The position numbers and the translations under genes were made by a program. The notes beneath the pieces were generated by a model, which saw only the letters and a program-made list of their open reading frames with translations, had not been told where the DNA came from and did not search any database. DNA of 64,000 bases from Silvimonas soli (GTDB taxonomy: Bacteria; Pseudomonadota; Gammaproteobacteria; Burkholderiales; Chitinibacteraceae), in assembly GCF_030035605.1 (NCBI RefSeq), contig NZ_CP106736.1, positions 558,001-622,000 on the forward strand, read 5' to 3'. This document shows positions 55,141 through 62,573 of this stretch, one piece after another. Position 1 is the first letter of the stretch, and every line of letters begins with the position of its first letter.

Positions 55141-55145
55141 CAGAC

Positions 55146-56585
55146 TTATTTGTCCTTATCGGTTTTGTCTGTTTTATCGGGGGCCTTGATGGAGAAGAAC
55201 AACGATCCATCCTGACGCAGCACGCGCAGCGCCACACTATCACCCGGCTTGAGCGCATCCAGTGCCTGGCGCAGTTGTGCTGCACTACTCAGATCGGTAC
55301 CGCCGATTCCCGCAACGATGTCACCACCTTGCAGACCGGCACGAGCAGCAGCGCCAGTGGCACTTTGCACACCAACCCCATATTTGATACCGGCCTGCTT
55401 CAACTGGCGCGGGGTGAGTTCGACCAGCGACAAACCAAAGCGCCGAATGCTGCTTTCTTCTGCCGGCTTGGCTGGCTTGTCGCCGGACTTGCCCGCGCCG
55501 CCATCGTCTTTCTGGTCCAGCACGCCAATCGTGAGCGTAACGTTGCGGGCGGCTTTATCGCGCCAGATTTGCAAAGTGGCTTGCGAGCCTGGTTTGCTGG
55601 CGGTCACCAGCCGTGGCAGATCGCCGGTTTCTTCAATGGCTTGGCCGTTGTACTTGAGAACAATATCGCCCGGTTTGATCCCGGCTTTGGCGGCCGGGCC
55701 ATCTTTATCCACTGCCGAAACCAATGCACCCTGCGCTTTGGGCAAACCAAAGCTCTTGGCCAGATCGTCATTCACCGACTGCACGGCTACACCGATACGC
55801 CCGCGGGTGACTTTGCCATTGGCCTTAAGTTCGGCCACCACTTTCATGGCTTCGTTAATGGGAATAGAGAACGACAGCCCCATAAAACCGCCAGACTGAC
55901 TGTAAATCTGCGAGTTGATACCCACAACCTGGCCATCCATATTGAACAGCGGGCCGCCGGAATTGCCCGGATTGATAGCGACATCAGTCTGGATAAACGG
56001 CGTCTGGTTTTCATCCAGCAACTTGCGGCCCGTGGCTGAGATAATCCCGGCGGTGACGGTGTTTTCAAAACCGAACGGCGAACCAATCGCGACGACCCAC
56101 TCTCCGGCCTTCAGTTTGTCAGAATCGCCCAGATCCGCCTTGGGCAGATCAGTGGCATCAATCTTGAGCAAGGCGATGTCGGTGCGGGCATCCGAGCCCA
56201 CTATCGTGGCCTTGTATTCTTTCTTGTTGGTGAGGGTGACTTTGATGGTGTCCGCTTGTGCGACCACGTGCGCGTTGGTCAACACGTAACCATTGGCATC
56301 AATGACAAACCCCGAACCCAGCGATTGGGCTGTGCGCTCCCGCGGTTGCTGGCCAGCCGACGGCGGCACGGGAAAACCAAAGCGCCGCAGCAAATTGAGA
56401 GTGTCTTCATCCATCTCCATTTGTGAGCTGGATTCACGCAAGGTGGAGGTTGTCGACACATTCACCACCGCCTTGCCTTCTTTTTCCACTAGTTGGGTAA
56501 AGTCGGGCAAGCCGGTCACGGCGGCTGAACTGATTGCGCTGCTCACAGCGATAACGCCTGTCACAAACAAAGTTTTCATTTGCAT
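55146..56585 (-). CDS. mucD: Do-family periplasmic serine protease (MucD/DegP type)
   Basis: 479 residues with a signal peptide (MQMKTLFVTGVIAVSS...). The trypsin-like triad is His106 (LTNAHVV), Asp136 (ARTDIALLK) and Ser209 (GNSGGPLF). Two PDZ domains follow, from about 270 and 390. The C-terminal tail ends in a Lys/Asp-rich KTDKTDKDK. It degrades misfolded envelope proteins and refolds some of them. Its place directly after rseC in the sigma-E operon matches mucD of Pseudomonas. The extra Asp/Glu-rich stretch near residue 55 is a small insertion loop. Confidence 0.95.
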   Translation of the reverse strand: MQMKTLFVTGVIAVSSAISSAAVTGLPDFTQLVEKEGKAVVNVSTTSTLRESSSQMEMDEDTLNLLRRFGFPVPPSAGQQPRERTAQSLGSGFVIDANGYVLTNAHVVAQADTIKVTLTNKKEYKATIVGSDARTDIALLKIDATDLPKADLGDSDKLKAGEWVVAIGSPFGFENTVTAGIISATGRKLLDENQTPFIQTDVAINPGNSGGPLFNMDGQVVGINSQIYSQSGGFMGLSFSIPINEAMKVVAELKANGKVTRGRIGVAVQSVNDDLAKSFGLPKAQGALVSAVDKDGPAAKAGIKPGDIVLKYNGQAIEETGDLPRLVTASKPGSQATLQIWRDKAARNVTLTIGVLDQKDDGGAGKSGDKPAKPAEESSIRRFGLSLVELTPRQLKQAGIKYGVGVQSATGAAARAGLQGGDIVAGIGGTDLSSAAQLRQALDALKPGDSVALRVLRQDGSLFFSIKAPDKTDKTDKDK

Positions 56586-56652
56586 GGTTTGGTCACTGTT
56601 CAGGAACGGGACAGAAACAGACAGGCGTACTCGTCACAAGTTCGCAGCGGGC

Positions 56653-57144
56653 TTAGCGAGCACCGTCCGCGGTGGGCGTACTGCGATCACAGAATTTGAT
56701 GGGCTTGGCGTCGGGCGCAACGCGTTCCAGTGTAGTTGGTTCAGCCAGACTAGCGAGATTGCGGCGGCTGCGCAAAACCAGGAAACCGCCAACGAAACCG
56801 ATGGCAGCACCGATAACCGCGCCCAGATCAGGCAATCCATAAGGTGCGACCAGACGCCCAACGCCGGCACCGATCATCAACGCCGCCAATGGCACACCGT
56901 ATGCAGCCAGCGCACTCTTGAGCAGCATGCCGTCGGCAACACCGATACGGACTAAGTCGCCCGGTTTGGCATCAACGGTATTGCGCACGCGAAACGCCTC
57001 TTTGGCGTTACCGAACATGCGGGTAATGGCCACCGACTTACAGCCGGTTTCCGGATCACAGTTGCCACATGGTGCATGCGGCTTGATGCGCACCCAGACA
57101 TGCTCGCCTTCGCGACGAACGACTTGTGCTTCACTTTCAATCAT
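56653..57144 (-). CDS. rseC: RseC/MucC family sigma-E regulator
   Basis: 163 residues. An N-terminal cytoplasmic part with the cysteine cluster CGNCDPETGC, two membrane segments (LKSALAAYGVPLAALMIGAGVG-like, split: LAAYGVPLAALMIGAG, and GAVIGAAIGFVGGFLVL) and a short C-terminal tail. RseC/MucC modulates sigma-E activity and, in other bacteria, helps reduce SoxR. It lies between rseB and mucD in the usual order. Confidence 0.9.
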   Translation of the reverse strand: MIESEAQVVRREGEHVWVRIKPHAPCGNCDPETGCKSVAITRMFGNAKEAFRVRNTVDAKPGDLVRIGVADGMLLKSALAAYGVPLAALMIGAGVGRLVAPYGLPDLGAVIGAAIGFVGGFLVLRSRRNLASLAEPTTLERVAPDAKPIKFCDRSTPTADGAR

Positions 57145-57185
57145 GGATATCCCCTGTCACATCCCGCAATTATGACGCTTTGCGA

Positions 57186-58187
57186 TTACTGTGACCCGGC
57201 TTTTTCGCCTTTGGGCGTATAAGCGTAGCTGAACGCCTGCACCGTTTCTGGCGGCACTTCGCCCAATACCGTCAACAAGTACGGCCCCGCCTGGCGCGCA
57301 AACACGGTGATCCCGGCTTGCTGGGCGATCCCCAATGGCGCAGAAGCATCAAATGGCTCGATAAATACCGAAAGCGTGACCAGACCGTCGCCATAAAGGT
57401 GATGAATCACCGGTTTGGGCTTGCCCGTCATCGGACGCTGCCCTACTTTCAGCAGGCGAAACCCGTTGGGCAGATTGTGAATATCCCAGCCGGTATCTTT
57501 AGGCAATGCGACCGGCCCGTTCGAGTCATCGACCGGTGCGGGTTTGACTGGATAAGTCGGCTTGAGCAAACGCCGGTCAATCGGACCGCCAATCTGCACT
57601 TGCGAGAACGCAAACACTTCGACCGGTTCACGCCGGATACCCAGCATGACTGATTTGAGCATCAAGCCGGTCTCAGGATGTACCCAGTAGCGATGCGGAT
57701 AACGCAGCTTGTCGCGCGGCTCGAAATCGTAAATATTTGCATCTTGCCCGGCAACGCGTTCCTGACCGACAAATCGGACCTGATAGTTTACCAACACGTG
57801 GTCGGCATCATCCGGAAACTGGCGCGGAAAGAGTTTGGACGACTGGCGCCGGTCAATGGGAAAGACCTGGCCTCCAGGCAAATACAGGCTGACCTGGTTG
57901 CCCTGCCGGAAAAATTCGCGCGGCGGCCCATCCAGCGACTCACGTCGCTCGATATCGTTTCCGGAGGCGGCCTCATGAATAACCCGGAATGCCTCCATAT
58001 TGTCGCCATGCTGATGGACATACACCCCCTGGAACGACACCGTCTTGGCGGCATTGGCAACACGCGCGACCAGTTGGGTAGCGTCTTGTTGGCTCAAGAG
58101 TTCGTTGGGGACGAGAGAGGCAGCCAGTAAACGTTGGCCTGCCAGGAATAAACTGCCGGCCAGGATCCAGCCCTTGGTCTTCATCAT
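57186..58187 (-). CDS. rseB: Sigma-E regulatory protein RseB (MucB)
   Basis: 333 residues with a signal peptide (MMKTKGWILAGSLFLAGQRLLAA). The two-domain periplasmic fold is represented by VSFQGVYVHQHGDNMEAFRVIHEA-like (split: FQGVYVHQHGD) and PRFPRDADHVLVNYQVRFVGQERVAGQDA-like (split: VNYQVRFVGQERVAGQ), then LRYPHRYWVHPETGLMLKS. RseB binds RseA's periplasmic part and blocks its cleavage until it senses lipopolysaccharide or misfolded proteins. Its start overlaps the rseA stop by one base (TAATG). Confidence 0.95.
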   Translation of the reverse strand: MMKTKGWILAGSLFLAGQRLLAASLVPNELLSQQDATQLVARVANAAKTVSFQGVYVHQHGDNMEAFRVIHEAASGNDIERRESLDGPPREFFRQGNQVSLYLPGGQVFPIDRRQSSKLFPRQFPDDADHVLVNYQVRFVGQERVAGQDANIYDFEPRDKLRYPHRYWVHPETGLMLKSVMLGIRREPVEVFAFSQVQIGGPIDRRLLKPTYPVKPAPVDDSNGPVALPKDTGWDIHNLPNGFRLLKVGQRPMTGKPKPVIHHLYGDGLVTLSVFIEPFDASAPLGIAQQAGITVFARQAGPYLLTVLGEVPPETVQAFSYAYTPKGEKAGSQ

Positions 58188-58699
58188 TATTTGGTCGGTT
58201 GCTTGGTCTCAAACGATGCATAAACAAGGTCACGCCCATCGATCGGGTTACCCGAATCTTCGTGGTGCGCGGCCAGATAGGCACGGAATTTGGAATCGGA
58301 AGTGGCTACGTGTACGGCTTGTGGGGTAGCCATTGCCGCCATGTGCGGTACTGCTACGGCAGAACCGGTATATGCACCGTGGAACGCTTGCCAGCCCACC
58401 ACGCTCAGAAAAGCCACAGATGCCGCAGCCGAGAGCGGCGCCAGCGCACGGCGCATGAAGCGGCGACGGCGCGAACTGGCGGCTGGAGCAAACACCACGG
58501 GTTCTGCAGCCAGGCGATCACAGAAGGTCTTCATGAAATCGGGTGACAAAATGGGATGCTGCTGCATCACATCGCCAACCAGATGCCAGTCTTGCCAGTC
58601 GTCGCGCAGCGCCGGATCAGCGTGCAGTTGTGCCAAAACCTGGTCAAAGCGAGCAGGCTCGAGTTCTCCGTCGATCAACGCCGACAAATGCTCTTTCAT
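58187..58699 (-). CDS. rseA: Anti-sigma-E factor RseA (MucA)
   Basis: 170 residues from the ATG at 58699. The N-terminal cytoplasmic domain (MKEHLSALIDGELEP and WQDWHLVGDVMQQ) is the sigma-binding part; a membrane segment (APLSAAASVAFLSVVGWQAF) spans about residues 90-110, and the rest is periplasmic. Regulated proteolysis of RseA frees RpoE. A longer start from 58762 would extend back into rpoE and is not preferred. Confidence 0.92.
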   Translation of the reverse strand: MKEHLSALIDGELEPARFDQVLAQLHADPALRDDWQDWHLVGDVMQQHPILSPDFMKTFCDRLAAEPVVFAPAASSRRRRFMRRALAPLSAAASVAFLSVVGWQAFHGAYTGSAVAVPHMAAMATPQAVHVATSDSKFRAYLAAHHEDSGNPIDGRDLVYASFETKQPTK

Positions 58700-58755
58700 G
58701 ATTGCGTTACCCTCTAGTTGCCCAGTCAAACGGGCTTTGTGCTGCCTTGTACCGG

Positions 58756-59367
58756 CTACCAACGTCTGTCCTTGCCCACCGTCTCGAGCAATGGCCGTAA
58801 TTTACCGGCGATTGCTTCACGTGCCCGAAAGATACGCGATCGGACAGTGCCTATGGGACAGTTCATCACTGTAGCGATGTCCTCGTACGACAAACCGTCC
58901 ATTTCACGCAACGTAATTGCGGTTTTCAGTTCATCGGGCAGAGTGTCCACCACCTCGTTGACAGTTCTGACAATCTCTCTGTTGGAGAGTTCAGCCTCGG
59001 GCGTATGGTAATCCGGAATCTGCGCGGCGGCATCCAGGGTTTCGCCTTCATCGTCCTCGTAATCGTTGGCCAGCTGGGGCCGGCGGCCCATTGAGGCCAG
59101 ATAATTTTTAGCGGTATTAATAGCAATGCGGTACAGCCAGGTATAAAACGCGCTTTCGCCGCGAAAGGACGGCAGTGCGCGATAGGCCTTGATAAAGGCC
59201 TCCTGGGTCACATCCTCGATCTCATGCGGATCACGAATCAGGCGCGACAGCAAACGTGCGATTCTGCGCTGATATTTGGCGACCAGGAGTTCGAATGCCT
59301 TCTTGTCGCCAGCTTGCGCACGCGCGACCAGGGCTTGATCGATATCCCGTTCGGTAAGGTTTTCCAA
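58756..59367 (-). CDS. rpoE: RNA polymerase sigma factor RpoE (AlgU type)
   Basis: 203 residues, ECF sigma factor. Region 2 is seen as FELLVAKYQRRIARLLSRL and IEDVTQEAFIKAYRALPSF-like (split: DVTQEAFIKAYRAL); region 4 is TAITLREMDGLSYEDIATVMNCPIGTVRSRI-like (split: SYEDIATVMNCPIGTV). It directs transcription of envelope-stress genes such as mucD. The gene heads the operon rpoE-rseA-rseB-rseC-mucD and is divergent from nadB across 385 bases, as in many proteobacteria. Confidence 0.97.
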   Translation of the reverse strand: MENLTERDIDQALVARAQAGDKKAFELLVAKYQRRIARLLSRLIRDPHEIEDVTQEAFIKAYRALPSFRGESAFYTWLYRIAINTAKNYLASMGRRPQLANDYEDDEGETLDAAAQIPDYHTPEAELSNREIVRTVNEVVDTLPDELKTAITLREMDGLSYEDIATVMNCPIGTVRSRIFRAREAIAGKLRPLLETVGKDRRW

Positions 59368-59752
59368 TGCGGGCTCCGTGTGGAACGGCCTGCGTAAATA
59401 TTAAAATGACAGTAACCCGGTACCAGTACGCGGTAACACACACTGTTCTAAGTAACCAGCAATATCCGGCAAATTCGCGCTCCTTCCCTGGAAAGCACCA
59501 CCGGATGTTGCAGCCGATATATCACATTGCATATCGGCCAGACTGCTGTCAGATGCAGACCTTCTTGATTGATTCTTCGTTATCTGGGGCTGACAACTGT
59601 GTTTTACAAGACGGACAATGAACGATCATCGTCGCATTGCCGCCTTAAAAGCGGCTTAAAGCATGGTCTATGTCAATGACATCGCTGCCGCATATTCGGC
59701 ACCACTGTTATAGTTACATTTTTGAGACAGCACCCGGGAGCAATAGCCAGCC
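59368..59752. other. Divergent promoter region between rpoE and nadB
   Basis: About 385 bases without a gene. A TATAGT at 59709-59714 is a fair -10 for nadB, but no good -35 is at 17 bases. I looked for the GAACTT and TCTGA boxes expected of an rpoE autoregulated promoter and found no convincing pair. No hairpin stands out. Confidence 0.5.
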
Positions 59753-61333
59753 ATGCGCCAGTTCGACGTTTTGATCATGGGGAGCGGCCTTGCCGGCATG
59801 ACCATTGCCCTCAAGCTTGCCGATCAGTTGAAAGTAGGTCTGGTCACCAAATGCGCGTTGCGCGATGGTGGCAGTGGCTGGGCACAAGGTGGTATCGCCG
59901 CCGTGCTGGACGATGCTGACAGCATTGAACTGCACATCCGCGACACCTTTGTTGCCGGAGCCGGATTATGCGATGCGCAAGCCACCCGGTTCATTATTGA
60001 AAATTCACGCGAAGCCATCGACTGGCTGATAGACATGGGCGTGCCATTCACGCGTGACGACTCCGGCGATACTAACTATCACGGCTACCATCTGACACGC
60101 GAGGGCGGTCACAGTCATCGCCGTATTATTCACGCTGCCGATGCCACGGGTGCTGCCGTGATCGATACACTGGCGCAAAAAGTGGCCGTGCACCCGAACA
60201 TCACCGTGCTGGAAGACCACATCGCGCTGGATCTGATCACCGGTAAAAAACTGGGAATGGAAGACGACCGCTGCTGGGGCGCCTATGTTTACGACAAAAT
60301 CGGCGACAAAGTCGAAACCATCGTGGCGCCGCACACCGTGCTGGCTACCGGTGGCGCGGGCAAGGTGTATCTGTACACCACCAACCCGGACGTCGCGACT
60401 GGCGATGGCATTGCCATGGGCTGGCGGGCAGGTTGCCGGGTATCGAACATGGAGTTCATCCAGTTCCATCCGACTTGCCTGTATCACCCGCATGCCAAAT
60501 CTTTCCTGATTACCGAAGCTGTACGTGGTGAAGGCGGGATTCTGCGCTTGCCCGATGGCACCCGTTTCATGCCACAGCATGACGAACGCGCCGAACTGGC
60601 GCCGCGTGACGTGGTGGCCCGCGCCATCGACTTTGAAATGAAAAAAGGCGGCTTTGATTGCGTCTATCTGGATATTTCATTCAAGCCCGCTGAATTCATT
60701 AAAGAGCACTTCCCGAACATCTATCAACGCTGCCTCGAATTGGGCATCGACATCACCGTTGAGCCGATTCCGGTAGTACCGGCGGCGCATTACACCTGCG
60801 GTGGTTTGGTGGTCGATATGGATGGCCGCACCGATGTGCCTGGCTTGTACGCAGTCGGCGAAGCGGCCTGCACCGGGCTGCACGGTGCCAACCGGCTGGC
60901 GTCCAACTCACTATTGGAATGCATGGTTATTGGCAAAGCCACGGCGGCGGATATTCTGGCCGACCAGGTCGGGCCAATGCCGGTTGTGCCGGAATGGGAT
61001 GAAAGCCAGGTCACCGATCCGGATGAAGAAGTGGTCATCGCCCACAATTGGGATGAACTGCGCCGTTTCATGTGGGATTACGTCGGCATTGTGCGTACCA
61101 ACAAACGGCTGGAACGGGCGCTACATCGCATTGAGTTGCTGCAACACGAAATCCACGACTACTACAGCAACTTCCGCGTGGGTAACGACTTGATTGAATT
61201 ACGTAATCTGGTCACTACAGCCGAATTGATCGTGCTTTCCGCCATGGCCCGCAAAGAAAGCCGCGGTCTGCATTACAGCCGCGACTATCCGGGCATGCTG
61301 CCGGAAGCCAAGCCCACCGTACTGAAACCGTAA
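59753..61333 (+). CDS. nadB: L-aspartate oxidase NadB
   Basis: 526 residues, normal length. It oxidises L-aspartate to iminoaspartate with FAD, the first step to NAD. The N-terminal FAD motif is IMGSGLAGMTIALKLAD, followed by GGSGWAQGGIAAVL, EGGHSHRRIIHAADATG and the family end motif LHGANRLASNSLLE, close to the active-site Arg of this fold. It starts with a GGGAGC ribosome site. Divergent from rpoE, as in Pseudomonas and E. coli. A hairpin (61363-61406) follows. Confidence 0.97.
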   Translation: MRQFDVLIMGSGLAGMTIALKLADQLKVGLVTKCALRDGGSGWAQGGIAAVLDDADSIELHIRDTFVAGAGLCDAQATRFIIENSREAIDWLIDMGVPFTRDDSGDTNYHGYHLTREGGHSHRRIIHAADATGAAVIDTLAQKVAVHPNITVLEDHIALDLITGKKLGMEDDRCWGAYVYDKIGDKVETIVAPHTVLATGGAGKVYLYTTNPDVATGDGIAMGWRAGCRVSNMEFIQFHPTCLYHPHAKSFLITEAVRGEGGILRLPDGTRFMPQHDERAELAPRDVVARAIDFEMKKGGFDCVYLDISFKPAEFIKEHFPNIYQRCLELGIDITVEPIPVVPAAHYTCGGLVVDMDGRTDVPGLYAVGEAACTGLHGANRLASNSLLECMVIGKATAADILADQVGPMPVVPEWDESQVTDPDEEVVIAHNWDELRRFMWDYVGIVRTNKRLERALHRIELLQHEIHDYYSNFRVGNDLIELRNLVTTAELIVLSAMARKESRGLHYSRDYPGMLPEAKPTVLKP

Positions 61334-61362
61334 CGCACTGAATCCGCCGCTTTCTGGCACCG

Positions 61363-61406
61363 AAACAACGCCCCTGCCCGCCCTGCCGCGGGCTGTGGCG
61401 TTGTTT
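61363..61406 (+). terminator. Terminator of nadB
   Basis: AAACAACGCC (61363-61372) and GGCGTTGTTT (61397-61406) form a perfect 10-bp stem, with inner GCCCG/CGGGC pairing. The T-run after it is short, so efficiency may be moderate. It separates nadB from the isomerase gene. Confidence 0.6.
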
Positions 61407-61595
61407 ACTCACCTCACCCGTTATCATAAATCGGCACAGTAAGAGATTTTCCAGCCGCTTCCAGGTATTGTTGATGTACCGGCCTTTCAATCTGGCCTAA
61501 AGTTATTCAATGAGCATGTGTTGTGAAGCCCGGCATCCTGGCAATACACGTGACTCGACACCTCTCCCTGAGCCCGCCTTACTGGAACTAGCATC

Positions 61596-62432
61596 ATGAG
61601 CGAAGACGATCTCAAACCACTGGTTATCGGCAACTGGAAAATGTACGTCTCGCGTGAGACTGGTTCGTCGATGCTGGCCGAACTGGCCACCGCCCCTGCC
61701 ATGAAAGATGTAGAAGCGGTCATTTGCCCCGCATTTCCGTTTTTATCTGAAGCGGCAGCCGCGTTGCCCGCCAGCGGAATTCGCCTGGGCGCGCAAAATT
61801 GCAGCCCGGAATCCAGCGGTGCCCACACTGGCGAGGTGTCCGCCGCCATGCTGGCCGATTTTGGCTGTAAATACGTGCTGATCGGTCATTCCGAACGTCG
61901 CCGCATGTATGGCGAAGGCGATCATGAAATTTCCCGCAAAGTGGCGCAGGCGCTGGAATATGGACTGACCCCTGTGTTGTGCATTGGCGAAGACGCCGAT
62001 CAGCGCCGCAGCAACCAGACCACCAAGGTGTTGCAAACCCAGTTGATCAAAGCAGCCCAACTGTTTTCTGCCACCGACTGGCCGCGTATCGCCATTGCCT
62101 ATGAGCCAATCTGGGCCATTGGCACGGCAACTTCCATTTCGGTCATCCAACTGGCCGCCACCATTCGTACCCTGCGTCAGTTGCTGGAAGAAATGCATAC
62201 GCCAGGTCAGGGCACTATTCAGCGCATCATTTATGGCGGCAGCGTGGACGAAAAAAATGCGGCCAGTTTGATGATCGGTGCCGAAATCGATGGCCTGCTG
62301 ATCGGGCGAGCATCTATTCCAACCGAGCGTTTCCTGCAAATTTGTCTGGAAGTCTCGCTCGCAGCGCGGATTGGTGCTTATGTGGGGCATCGCGCCACAC
62401 GCGCCGCCGCCAGCAACGGTACCGAGGGCTAA
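61596..62432 (+). CDS. tpiA: Triosephosphate isomerase family protein (divergent)
   Basis: 278 residues, slightly longer than usual (about 250). The catalytic residues are intact: Asn13 and Lys15 in IGNWKM, His98 in LIGHSERR and Glu170 in AYEPIWAIG. But the mobile loop 6 reads PIWAIGTATSIS instead of the near-invariant GTGKTAT type, and the phosphate-binding end is GLLIGRAS (Arg238) instead of LVGGAS. These changes suggest altered substrate handling or a second TIM paralog beside the main glycolytic enzyme. It stands alone, not next to secG as the usual tpiA in this lineage does. Function as a TIM is likely but not certain. Confidence 0.85.
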   Translation: MSEDDLKPLVIGNWKMYVSRETGSSMLAELATAPAMKDVEAVICPAFPFLSEAAAALPASGIRLGAQNCSPESSGAHTGEVSAAMLADFGCKYVLIGHSERRRMYGEGDHEISRKVAQALEYGLTPVLCIGEDADQRRSNQTTKVLQTQLIKAAQLFSATDWPRIAIAYEPIWAIGTATSISVIQLAATIRTLRQLLEEMHTPGQGTIQRIIYGGSVDEKNAASLMIGAEIDGLLIGRASIPTERFLQICLEVSLAARIGAYVGHRATRAAASNGTEG

Positions 62433-62493
62433 TGGCCTGGCCAGTTACACCTTGAAGTAGCAAGACACAGACACTGAGCTACGTGATCGATGT

Positions 62494-62541
62494 AAAAACA
62501 GAGAAGCCCTGCGGCATTTGCCGCAGGGCTTCTCTGTTTTT
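62494..62541. terminator. Long perfect bidirectional terminator between convergent genes
   Basis: Arms at 62494-62515 and 62520-62541 form a 22-bp perfect stem with a 4-base loop (ATTT), including A5/T5 ends and the core AGAAGCCCTGCGGC. It terminates both the isomerase gene and the leftward RND pump gene. Confidence 0.93.
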
Positions 62542-62573
62542 TACCCACCGCTCATACCACTGACGCGAGCATC

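Noticed and set aside
59368..59752. A sigma-E-dependent autoregulatory promoter for rpoE
   Set aside because: No GAACTT with a TCTGA-type box at the right spacing could be found by eye; it may exist in a degenerate form.
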